DNA of 33,146 nucleotides, from contig CAIYZV010000291.1 in NCBI GenBank assembly GCA_903930765.1, positions 1 to 33,146 of the forward strand, given 5' to 3'. Of the stretch, positions 26,976-33,146 are shown one piece after another. The notes beneath the pieces were generated by a model. It did not search any database, was not told the origin of the DNA, and saw only the letters and a list, made by a program, of their open reading frames with translations. The position numbers and the translations under genes are program-made. The DNA is from an uncultured Pirellula sp. GTDB lineage: Bacteria; Planctomycetota; Planctomycetia; Pirellulales; Pirellulaceae. Positions within the stretch are counted from its first letter, which is position 1. Each line of letters starts with the position of its first letter.

Positions 26976-27323
26976 TCGGTCAAAACCCCTATTGGAAGAC
27001 GTAAAAACGCTTCAACAAAAACTCATCAACAATTCACTCCCTCGGATTATTTGTAACCGGGGACTAAAGTCAAGGAAAAAGAAATGCCAAAGCTGGGTAC
27101 TTTTTGCCACACTCCGTGAATTGAGGCCTAGGGAACTCTTGACGGTTCGGCAAGAAACGATATGCAACGCTCGCGCAAGGTAGAAATTGCCCCGTGAATC
27201 CTGACCCTAGGGGAAACCAACAGCCTTAAACACCTCCGTAGCGTGTGCACCGCGAAAACAAGGTAAGTCCGCCGTAACCCCGCATCTGGGCCAGAAAAAA
27301 TTCTCTTTTTTAGGGCAGCGGAA
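26976..27323. other. Gene-free spacer upstream of the small protein gene
   Basis: About 350 bp between the end of the ubiD-family gene and the small gene hold the promoter candidate at 27046-27073. An A/T-only inverted repeat (AAAAAA at 27295-27300, TTTTTT at 27306-27311) lies 12 bp beyond the ubiD-family stop and is too AT-rich to be a confident terminator. I see nothing else. Confidence 0.6.
27046..27073 (-). promoter_or_regulatory. Sigma-70-like promoter candidate for the 75-residue protein
   Basis: Read on the minus strand, TTGACT (27068-27073) and AATAAT (27046-27051) are separated by 16 bp. The predicted start is near 27040, about 65 bp before the ATG at 26975. Confidence 0.55.
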
Positions 27324-29219
27324 CTACAGGTATTTGGCGATCGCTCCACCGCGAGCAGCCAGCGCATCGATTCGCCGAGTGACCTCAGGGGATTCCAGTA
27401 GCGGCGGCGCGTGATGAGGCTTGATCCTGGCATCGAGCACGATCGGTCCAACGCAACCCCAATGCTTGTTCTGAACCGTTTCGTCGACGCCATGGATATC
27501 GGTTGCAGGATTGCTACGGGTAAATGCCACCCACAAGAAGTTGTTGACCGATTGGCTGGTAAACGCCGAGTCATCGACGAGAACGACCCAGGGGATCGAG
27601 TCCATCCAACCGGCTCTCGTTTTGCCTGATGAAGAATGATCCAATGGGGAACCGTTTCGCCCTGTCCAGTGCTCGAGCAGCGTATCGATCGATGCTCGTG
27701 CGTTGGCTTGGATGGCCAGCACCCCTCGCATGCACAATTTGGGGGAATGGAACCCTTCCGGGAGAGAAATCTGACTGGGGCATTCCGTGGCCAAAACCCG
27801 CTTTCGAGGACCGCTGGCCGCAATCACGAGTTTGGACCCTTGGTTGAAACCTTCTCCACTGTAATCCAAGGTATCGATGGTGGTTTTGGTCTGAAAATGG
27901 AGATCTGAACTGAAATCAACGCGTTCCAACACCCACCCGAAGAAGCGTTCGATGTCGTAGAGATCCAACTCGGGGGCTTCATTTCCGTCCGCGATCATCA
28001 GGTATTTCGCCAACGACATTTGACCTTGGCCCAAAATCGCGTTGGCTTGGGTCAGTAACTCTTGGGGGCGTCCAGGTTTTGCGTAGGGGGTGTATCGCTC
28101 ACTGCCGATAGCCAGCAGGAGTGGGTGGACACCCGCAGCGTCGACCGCGTGAACCCCGCGAACTCCCGGCAGGACCGACGGGATGATAGGTCCGGTCAGT
28201 TCATGGATCAGTTCCCCAAAGGTGGTGTCCTCCTGCGGCGGACGCCCAACTACAGTGAATGGCCAAATCGCACCGGGACGATGGTATACGTTCGTTACCC
28301 GCATCCAAGGAAACGGGTGCTGCTTCGCGTAATACCCCAAATGATCGCCGAACGGCCCCTCGGGCTTGAGACTTGTGGGATCCACGATTCCATGGATGGC
28401 AAAGTCTGCATCGGCATAAATCGGCGAGTGCCCTTGGCCTAGGATCATCGGTATTCGGTATCCAGCCATGGCCCCTGCAAAGGTCAGTTCGCCGACTCCT
28501 TCGGGAAGTGGCATCACGGCCGCCAGCGTCATGGCAGGCGAGCCCCCCACGGTTACGGACACTCGAAACGGCTCACCGCTGGCGATCGCTTCTCGGTGAT
28601 GAACCCCTATCCCGCGATGAAGTTGGTAATGAAGTCCAATTTCGCGGTCGGGAATGTAATCGTTACCACCGAGCTGCACGCGGTACATGCCCAGATTGCA
28701 TTGAGTTAATCGCCCTGCTCGACTCGAAGTCGAAGCTCCCTTTGGACCTTCGCTGAGAACTTGAGGAAGGGTGACAAAGGGTCCTCCATCGTCGGGCCAC
28801 GAAACAACTTGCGGAAGCTCCGATAACCGCATCGAATGCTTCTGGACAGGGCCGGAGCGGACCGGACGGGGCAGCATGGTCCACGCGGTCCACGGAGCAC
28901 TCGCATACCGGAAGGGATTCCGGAAGAGAGCTGTCGGATCAATCTTCAGCTCGATCGCGCGACGCACTCGGTCGATGGTCGATCGAAAAAGGAATCGAGC
29001 TTGATCGATCGACCCGAAAAGGTTGCTTACCAACGGAAAGGAGCAGCCTTGGGGATTGGTAAAGAGAACTGCCGGTCCTCCGCGAGCATAAACCCGTCGC
29101 TGCACCTCCGCGATCTCCAGTCGCGGAGAGAGCGGTTCCGTGACCTCAATCAAACGGCCATGCCGTTTCAAGTCATCAACGACTTCGCGGGTGCTTCGAT
29201 AACGCATACGTAGGTGCAA
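27324..29219 (-). CDS. UbiD-family (prenylated-FMN) decarboxylase
   Basis: UbiD enzymes reversibly decarboxylate aromatic or unsaturated acids with prenylated FMN made by UbiX. The protein has 631 residues, well above the roughly 490 of E. coli UbiD, with insertions and a longer C-terminus. Recognisable parts are EVVDDLKRHGRLIEV near 13, GNDYIPDREIGLHYQLHRGI near 215 in the prFMN-binding region, FRVSVTVGGSPAMTLAAVMPLPEGVGEL near 247, the catalytic-loop block LKPEGPFGDHLGYY near 312, PWMRVTNVYHRPGAIWPFTVVGRPPQEDT near 330 and WVVLVDDSAFTSQSVNNFLWVAFTRSNP near 548. The start at 29219 is used; Met5 is an alternative. The substrate is unknown: quinone precursors are possible, but no quinone genes are near. 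It lies 218 bp downstream of the acyl carrier protein gene on the same strand. Confidence 0.88.
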   Translation of the reverse strand: MHLRMRYRSTREVVDDLKRHGRLIEVTEPLSPRLEIAEVQRRVYARGGPAVLFTNPQGCSFPLVSNLFGSIDQARFLFRSTIDRVRRAIELKIDPTALFRNPFRYASAPWTAWTMLPRPVRSGPVQKHSMRLSELPQVVSWPDDGGPFVTLPQVLSEGPKGASTSSRAGRLTQCNLGMYRVQLGGNDYIPDREIGLHYQLHRGIGVHHREAIASGEPFRVSVTVGGSPAMTLAAVMPLPEGVGELTFAGAMAGYRIPMILGQGHSPIYADADFAIHGIVDPTSLKPEGPFGDHLGYYAKQHPFPWMRVTNVYHRPGAIWPFTVVGRPPQEDTTFGELIHELTGPIIPSVLPGVRGVHAVDAAGVHPLLLAIGSERYTPYAKPGRPQELLTQANAILGQGQMSLAKYLMIADGNEAPELDLYDIERFFGWVLERVDFSSDLHFQTKTTIDTLDYSGEGFNQGSKLVIAASGPRKRVLATECPSQISLPEGFHSPKLCMRGVLAIQANARASIDTLLEHWTGRNGSPLDHSSSGKTRAGWMDSIPWVVLVDDSAFTSQSVNNFLWVAFTRSNPATDIHGVDETVQNKHWGCVGPIVLDARIKPHHAPPLLESPEVTRRIDALAARGGAIAKYL

Positions 29220-29270
29220 ACCTCGTTAGCCCAACTCGGAAACGATCAAGATACTGGGCTAACCGCACGA

Positions 29271-29327
29271 TCTACGAATCCGCAACTGCTCTACGAATCC
29301 GCAACTGCTCTACGAATCCGCAACGGC
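29271..29327 (+). repeat. Three tandem copies of a 19 bp unit
   Basis: TCTACGAATCCGCAACTGC occurs at 29271, 29290 and 29309 (one mismatch in the last). It lies in the spacer between the acyl carrier protein and ubiD-family genes, within the presumed transcript. Confidence 0.96.
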
Positions 29328-29420
29328 TCCCAACAGCCCATTGAAAAGGCGAGCGGTTGGAACGAACTCGACCCGAATGATCCTCAGTGCGAGGACGATT
29401 TCCAATCGGAATTTGTCGTA

Positions 29421-29446
29421 TTTACTATGCAGATTTACTATGCAGC
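29421..29446 (+). repeat. Direct repeat of 13 bp at the acyl carrier protein stop
   Basis: TTTACTATGCAGA (29421-29433) is followed by TTTACTATGCAGC (29434-29446). The second copy contains the stop and last two codons of the acyl carrier protein gene, so the duplication copied the 3' end of the gene. Confidence 0.9.
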
Positions 29447-29698
29447 AACAATGTCCCGCATTTTTGGCTCGAGGTAGGTTACCGTTGAGCCCATGCTGGC
29501 GAGGTGACCGTAATCTTCCTCGGGAATCTGAACGCGGTGACGTTTTCGCAACTCCATCACGATGTCGAGAAAGTCCATGCTGTCGAGTTCGAGTTGCTCT
29601 CGGAATGACTTGCTGTCTTCCAGTCCGGACAGGTCTTCGTCAGGCGCAATGTCACTCAGAATGTCTAGGATCTCATCCCGGATTTCTGCAGATGTCAT
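29438..29698 (-). CDS. Acyl carrier protein
   Basis: The 86-residue acidic protein carries acyl chains on a 4'-phosphopantetheine arm. The attachment site is Ser40 in LELDSMDFLDIV, preceded by the usual helix (EIRDEILDILSDIAPDEDL). The DSM motif differs slightly from the DSL of fatty-acid AcpP, and the second half (KRHRVQIPEEDYGHLASMGSTVTYL) is close to stand-alone carrier proteins found beside ketosynthases. It lies 119 bp downstream of the FabF-like gene on the same strand, with a hairpin between them, so it probably serves that ketosynthase rather than housekeeping fatty-acid synthesis. GGGAG is twelve bases before the ATG. Confidence 0.93.
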   Translation of the reverse strand: MTSAEIRDEILDILSDIAPDEDLSGLEDSKSFREQLELDSMDFLDIVMELRKRHRVQIPEEDYGHLASMGSTVTYLEPKMRDIVAA

Positions 29699-29725
29699 GG
29701 AATTACGTTACTCCCAAGTGAAATC

Positions 29726-29747
29726 CAGCGGCGCTCAAACGCCGCTG
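29726..29747. promoter_or_regulatory. Hairpin between ketosynthase and carrier protein genes
   Basis: CAGCGGCG (29726-29733) pairs perfectly with CGCCGCTG (29740-29747) around CTCAAA. No T run follows on the minus strand, so it could be an mRNA processing or stabilising hairpin, or a weak terminator, between the two genes. Confidence 0.55.
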
Positions 29748-29817
29748 CGAACCAATTTGACGGAAATGAAAAAGTCAGTACCCGGGGGTACTTCGCCCTT
29801 CGCTACCTCGAGGATGA

Positions 29818-31077
29818 TTAAAACCGTCTAACGATCAAGACCGAATTTATCCCGAGCATACCGAAGGAATTGTTGAGGATGTAGTCGACGCGATCAAGCT
29901 CTTGGGGCTGATTTATCACCAACCCGTCGAGGGCGCACTTCGGATCCAAATTGTCCACATTTATCGTGGCATGGCAAACCCTGTCCTGGAAAGCCGGCAA
30001 ATTGCCGGCCAATTCGATAGCCCCGGCCGCCCCCATCGTATGGCCAATAAAACTCTTGGTATTGTTGAACCGTACCCCCTTGCAACCCGCAAAAACGTCC
30101 CGGAGAGCCTCGCACTCCTGGTTGTCGCCGCTGGTGGTTCCGGTCGCATGCGTGCTAACAATTTGAATCTGATCTGCGTTCAGCTTGCCCCGCTTCAAGG
30201 CCAATCGGACGCATTGAGCCTGGCGTTCTGGGTTGGGAAGCACGAAATCGGTGGCATCGGTATTGATGGCGTAAGAGACGATTTCTGCCAAAACCGTCGC
30301 ACCTCGAGCTTTGGCGTCCGAAAGCCGCTCGAGGATGTACAAGCAGCCTCCTTCGGCGACCACGATCCCATTGCGGTCGGTATCAAACGGCCTCGAGGCC
30401 TTCGTCGGATCCGCGTTGGAAGCGAGGGCACCCTGGGATTTGAACGACGCAAAGATCCCAAACGTGTGGACACTTTCAGACACGCCGCCTGCGATGGCGA
30501 TATCGCATTCATGCAATCGGAGCATCTGAACGCCCTGGATAATCCCTGCGTTACCCGCCGCACAGGCGGCACCAATCGTGTAATGGGGGCCGGTGATTCC
30601 CAAGTTCAATGCGATTTCACCAGCGGGATTGTTGGCGACAGTGCGCGGATTGTGGTGGTGGGACCAATAGGTCGTATCGTATTCGTATTGCTTGATGGAA
30701 TAGATTTCGTTTTCGGTCTCAACATTTCCATGCTCGGTGATACCGACATAGATTCCAACACGCGACTTGTCGACATTGGCCCATTCGAGCCCACTCCTCG
30801 CGATAGCTTCGCCCGCCGACCAGATCCCCACGGTGCCTGCGCGGGTACCACGCCGCATGTCACGCCGGCTCTGATACTTGACCGCTTCAAACTCACAAAT
30901 CCCTGCGTGAGTATCGCCGACGTAGCGGATGTTGTAATCCTTAACCCCGCTTCGCCCAGCCACGAGCGACTCGCGATACATCTCGAGATTGTGCCCATTG
31001 GGGCTGGTCAACCCCACCGAGGTCATGACGATCCGCTGATCGTCCGGCAGTTCGTGAGTGCAATCCCTGAGTGTCAT
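29818..31077 (-). CDS. Beta-ketoacyl-ACP synthase, FabF/KAS II-like
   Basis: The enzyme condenses an acyl thioester with malonyl-ACP. The 419-residue thiolase-fold protein has the KAS catalytic triad: Cys172 in TIGAACAAGNAG, His310 in VSTHATGTTSGD and His346 in KSFIGHTMGAAG. Other FabF-like blocks are RIVMTSVGLTSPNG at 15, SRPFDTDRNGIVVAEGG near 218 and NNSFGMLGINSVL near the end. Compared with typical FabF, the segment around 113-148 (ITEHGNVETENEIYSIKQYEY, then SHHHNPRTVANNPAG) looks divergent, which suggests a specialised ketosynthase. The start at 31077 gives the right N-terminus. The acyl carrier protein gene is next on the strand, and the antiporter gene lies 109 bp upstream. Confidence 0.92.
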   Translation of the reverse strand: MTLRDCTHELPDDQRIVMTSVGLTSPNGHNLEMYRESLVAGRSGVKDYNIRYVGDTHAGICEFEAVKYQSRRDMRRGTRAGTVGIWSAGEAIARSGLEWANVDKSRVGIYVGITEHGNVETENEIYSIKQYEYDTTYWSHHHNPRTVANNPAGEIALNLGITGPHYTIGAACAAGNAGIIQGVQMLRLHECDIAIAGGVSESVHTFGIFASFKSQGALASNADPTKASRPFDTDRNGIVVAEGGCLYILERLSDAKARGATVLAEIVSYAINTDATDFVLPNPERQAQCVRLALKRGKLNADQIQIVSTHATGTTSGDNQECEALRDVFAGCKGVRFNNTKSFIGHTMGAAGAIELAGNLPAFQDRVCHATINVDNLDPKCALDGLVINQPQELDRVDYILNNSFGMLGINSVLIVRRF

Positions 31078-31186
31078 TGGGCAGCTACGGCTCTCTTTGA
31101 GGAAATCGGTAAACGTGTAACGAGGCTAGCTTGGAACCTTGAAATTTGCAAGCGGATCGTCTCGCGACGACTCGCAAGCAATCCAC

Positions 31187-32575
31187 CTACTGGCCGAACA
31201 AGCTGCTCATCAGCCACTGCTGCAGGAAGTAAACCGCGATTCCCGCAAAATAGCCAGCGAGGGCCAGCGGGGCGATTCGACGCAGGTACCAGAAAAAGTC
31301 GATTCGCTCGAGCCCCATCGCGGCCACTCCCGCGGCGGAACCAATGATCAAGCAACTGCCTCCGGTACCGCCGCAATAGGCCAACAGCATCCAAAAAGGA
31401 TCGTTCATTCCGTTGGTTGCAGAGTACATCTCGATCCCCGCGGCGACCAAGGGCACGTTGTCCACGACGGCCGACACTAAACCGATAATGATTGCGATCA
31501 CCGATTGGTTTTGAATCGAAGCTTGCAGTTTATCGGCCAAGCTTGTCAGTACACCCATCGAACCGAGGGAGCCAACCGCCAACAGGATCCCCAGAAAAAA
31601 TAGAACGCTCGACATGTCGATCTTTCGAAGCGCTGCGAGCACCCCCGTGCTGCTTCTCGTTTTTTCATCCATGGTGTGCGAGACCAGTTCCGAGACGAGC
31701 CACAGTATGCCCAAACTCAACATCATCCCCATGAAAGGCGGTAGATGGGTATAGGTCTTGAAGATGGGAACGCTGAGCAGTCCAGCTATTCCCAAAAACA
31801 AGAACAGCGCTCGGTGCCAGCCCTCGATGCTCTTGTCATCTCCTTCGTCATTCTGCTCCGCAGGCGGTTCCACCTCCCCTTTGAGTGTCGGCGAGATCAA
31901 TAATAGGGGAACGAGCAAACATACTACGCTCGCCAAAAATAGATCGCGGATCACTTCCCACTCGCCGATTTTGTGCTTCATCCATATCATCGTCGTTGTG
32001 ACGTCCCCGATGACCGTCCAAGCCCCACCGGCATTCGCAGCGATCACGACAATACCGACATAAACCAATCGCAATTGTTGGTCGCTAACCAGCTTACGAA
32101 GGACCGAAATCATCACGATGGTGGTCGTTAAATTATCAAGGACGGCGGAGAGCAAGAACGCAATCCAGGCAATAATCCACAACAGCGTGACCTTGTTCTT
32201 GGCGCGGATAAACCGCGTGATCAGCGAGAAGCCTTCGTGCGCATCGACCAATTCCACGATGGTCATCGCCCCGATCAGAAAAAAGAGGATTCCTGCAGTC
32301 TCGGCGAACCCATGGGCCAACTGACCATCCACAAGAAACTGGAGCTTTGGGTCGAGGCCACCTGCCTCCTCGACTGCGGCCTCACCGGCATGGTGGGAAT
32401 TATCCCACACACCGAATTCTCTTTCGGGGACCAAGGTCCCAAAGTTCACCGCATAGAGTGTCCAGCAAAGCACTCCGGTCAAGATCGCCGAAGCTGCTTT
32501 ATTGATGTGGATTTGGTGCTCGAGGGCGATCGCCAAATAACCCACTACGAAAATCACGACAATGGTGGTAAGCAT
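31187..32575 (-). CDS. nhaD: Sodium/proton antiporter NhaD
   Basis: NhaD exchanges sodium (or lithium) for protons across the inner membrane. The 462-residue protein has about 12 hydrophobic segments. Family blocks include FAETAGILFFLIGAMTIVELVDAHEGF near 89, LSAVLDNLTTTIVMISVLRKL near 141, ANAGGAWTVIGDVTTTMIW near 180 and SAVVDNVPLVAAGIEMYS near 375, where conserved Asp and Asn residues within membrane helices are expected to bind the ion. A charged loop (PPAEQNDEGDDKSIEGWHR) lies near 238. The protein is somewhat unusual in an extra hydrophilic stretch near 45-80 (PEREFGVWDNSHHAGEAAVEEAGG). It points away from the acetoacetate-CoA ligase gene, with which it shares a 206 bp divergent spacer. 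Confidence 0.93.
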   Translation of the reverse strand: MLTTIVVIFVVGYLAIALEHQIHINKAASAILTGVLCWTLYAVNFGTLVPEREFGVWDNSHHAGEAAVEEAGGLDPKLQFLVDGQLAHGFAETAGILFFLIGAMTIVELVDAHEGFSLITRFIRAKNKVTLLWIIAWIAFLLSAVLDNLTTTIVMISVLRKLVSDQQLRLVYVGIVVIAANAGGAWTVIGDVTTTMIWMKHKIGEWEVIRDLFLASVVCLLVPLLLISPTLKGEVEPPAEQNDEGDDKSIEGWHRALFLFLGIAGLLSVPIFKTYTHLPPFMGMMLSLGILWLVSELVSHTMDEKTRSSTGVLAALRKIDMSSVLFFLGILLAVGSLGSMGVLTSLADKLQASIQNQSVIAIIIGLVSAVVDNVPLVAAGIEMYSATNGMNDPFWMLLAYCGGTGGSCLIIGSAAGVAAMGLERIDFFWYLRRIAPLALAGYFAGIAVYFLQQWLMSSLFGQ

Positions 32576-32712
32576 AGAGATTCTTCGTCAGCGGAAACCA
32601 TGGAAAATTGCAAGTTGATCATCGGGCAATACAACGTAACCTCGCTGTTTTCGTACCCGTGTGGCATGGTAGTCTATTCGATCCACGGATCCAACTCTAG
32701 AGAAGCACACCA

Positions 32713-32749
32713 TTTGCCACGCACCTGTCCTTTTGCCACACACCTGTCC
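32713..32749 (+). repeat. Two copies of an 18 bp unit upstream of the CoA ligase
   Basis: TTTGCCACGCACCTGTCC (32713-32730) and TTTGCCACACACCTGTCC (32732-32749) differ at one base and repeat with a 19 bp period. They lie 33-69 bp before the start codon, a position where a regulator could bind. Confidence 0.93.
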
Positions 32750-32781
32750 TTGAACGGTACCAATTACCTGGATACGCAACC

Positions 32782-33146
32782 ATGCAACATCAAAACTCGT
32801 CCCTTCTCTGGAAACCCAAGACCAGCGATGTTGCCACGTCGAATATGACACGGTTTGCGGACACCATCGCCAGCAAGGTCGAAGGTTTGGATTCTCTAGG
32901 AACGGATTGGACGAGCAACTACCGTACGATCCATGCTTGGAGCGTGCGATTTCCCGATCTGTTTTGGAAAGAGATCTGGGATTTCTGCGGTGTCATCGGG
33001 GATCCAGGAAGCACGGTTCTCAAGAAAGGAGAATCGATGCTGGATTGGGAATGGTTTGGTGACTATCGGCTCAATTACGCCGAGAACATGCTGAAACCAG
33101 ACCGCATGGAAGACCCGAACTTTGCAAACCAAGCTGCATTGATCGC
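32782..33146 (+). CDS. Acetoacetate-CoA ligase, N-terminal part (cut by window end)
   Basis: The first 121 residues are visible from ATG 32782. They match the N-terminal region of acetoacetyl-CoA synthetase (ANL superfamily), which activates acetoacetate with ATP and CoA. Matching segments are LLWKPKTSDVATSNMTRF at 8-25, YRTIHAWSVRFPDLFWKEIWDF near 48-69 and WFGDYRLNYAENML near 92. The full-length enzyme has about 650 residues, so the adenylation motifs lie beyond the window. Two 18 bp repeats lie just upstream. No strong ribosome site is seen. Confidence 0.88.
   Translation, partial: MQHQNSSLLWKPKTSDVATSNMTRFADTIASKVEGLDSLGTDWTSNYRTIHAWSVRFPDLFWKEIWDFCGVIGDPGSTVLKKGESMLDWEWFGDYRLNYAENMLKPDRMEDPNFANQAALI

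Noticed and set aside
29902-31347. A 481-codon open frame on the plus strand
   Set aside because: It lies antisense to the FabF-like ketosynthase, which has its full catalytic triad. The antisense product shows no family features.

Overview
The window looks like chromosomal DNA of a planctomycete, most likely of the Pirellulaceae (Rhodopirellula/Pirellula-like). This rests on gene content. It has a TIGR03000-type Gly/Ser-rich secreted protein, a DUF1080 protein, a leucine-rich-repeat secreted protein, a giant-type exported protein with a LEPR-like N-terminal signal, SdrD-B-like segment and dockerin, a tetrahydromethanopterin-linked C1 protein, and a sugar transferase carrying an extra N-terminal domain. 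GTG starts and weak Shine-Dalgarno sites also fit. No phage, transposase, tRNA, rRNA or CRISPR array is visible.

Layout. 1-3363: an EboE-like metabolite-traffic protein convergent with the glycogen debranching enzyme GlgX. 3364-8330: a secreted LRR protein, then a roughly 550 bp gene-free stretch holding a strong candidate for an unrecognised structured RNA with an intrinsic terminator, then a DHH phosphoesterase (NrnA type) and the TIGR03000 protein with its own terminator. 8444-10590: a membrane-anchored Asn/Pro-tailed protein and a BtaA-like (DUF3419) enzyme closed by a terminator. 10660-12131: ArgJ with a small overlapping ORF. 12132-12652: gene-free, with a 129 bp element present twice in tandem. 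12653-16623 (minus strand): thiC, a TPP-dependent 2-oxo acid decarboxylase and birA, a probable cofactor-linked operon. 17130-23796 (plus strand): RadC with an added N-terminal domain, DUF1080, a two-gene exopolysaccharide pair (sugar transferase and WecG/TagA family), QueA, and an MfnF-like ASKHA protein. 24024-26597: the large dockerin protein with a zinc-peptidase motif. 26748-32575 (minus strand): a small conserved-looking protein, a UbiD-family decarboxylase, an acyl carrier protein, a FabF-like ketosynthase and an NhaD antiporter. 32782 to the end: the N-terminus of an acetoacetate-CoA ligase.

How genes may work together. ThiC makes the pyrimidine of the thiamine diphosphate that the next gene product needs. 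The sugar transferase and the WecG/TagA enzyme would perform early steps of exopolysaccharide assembly on a lipid carrier. The ketosynthase, acyl carrier protein and UbiD-family protein, in that transcription order, could form a small biosynthetic set. A recurring feature is short tandem duplication (14-20 bp units, 2-5 copies) in many intergenic spacers and at some gene edges.

The best candidate for something undescribed is the RNA at about 5424-5758. It shows a consensus -35 box, a 10 bp stem closing a three-hairpin junction, a perfect 15 bp hairpin and a GAAA-loop terminator, and matches no RNA family I could recognise by eye.
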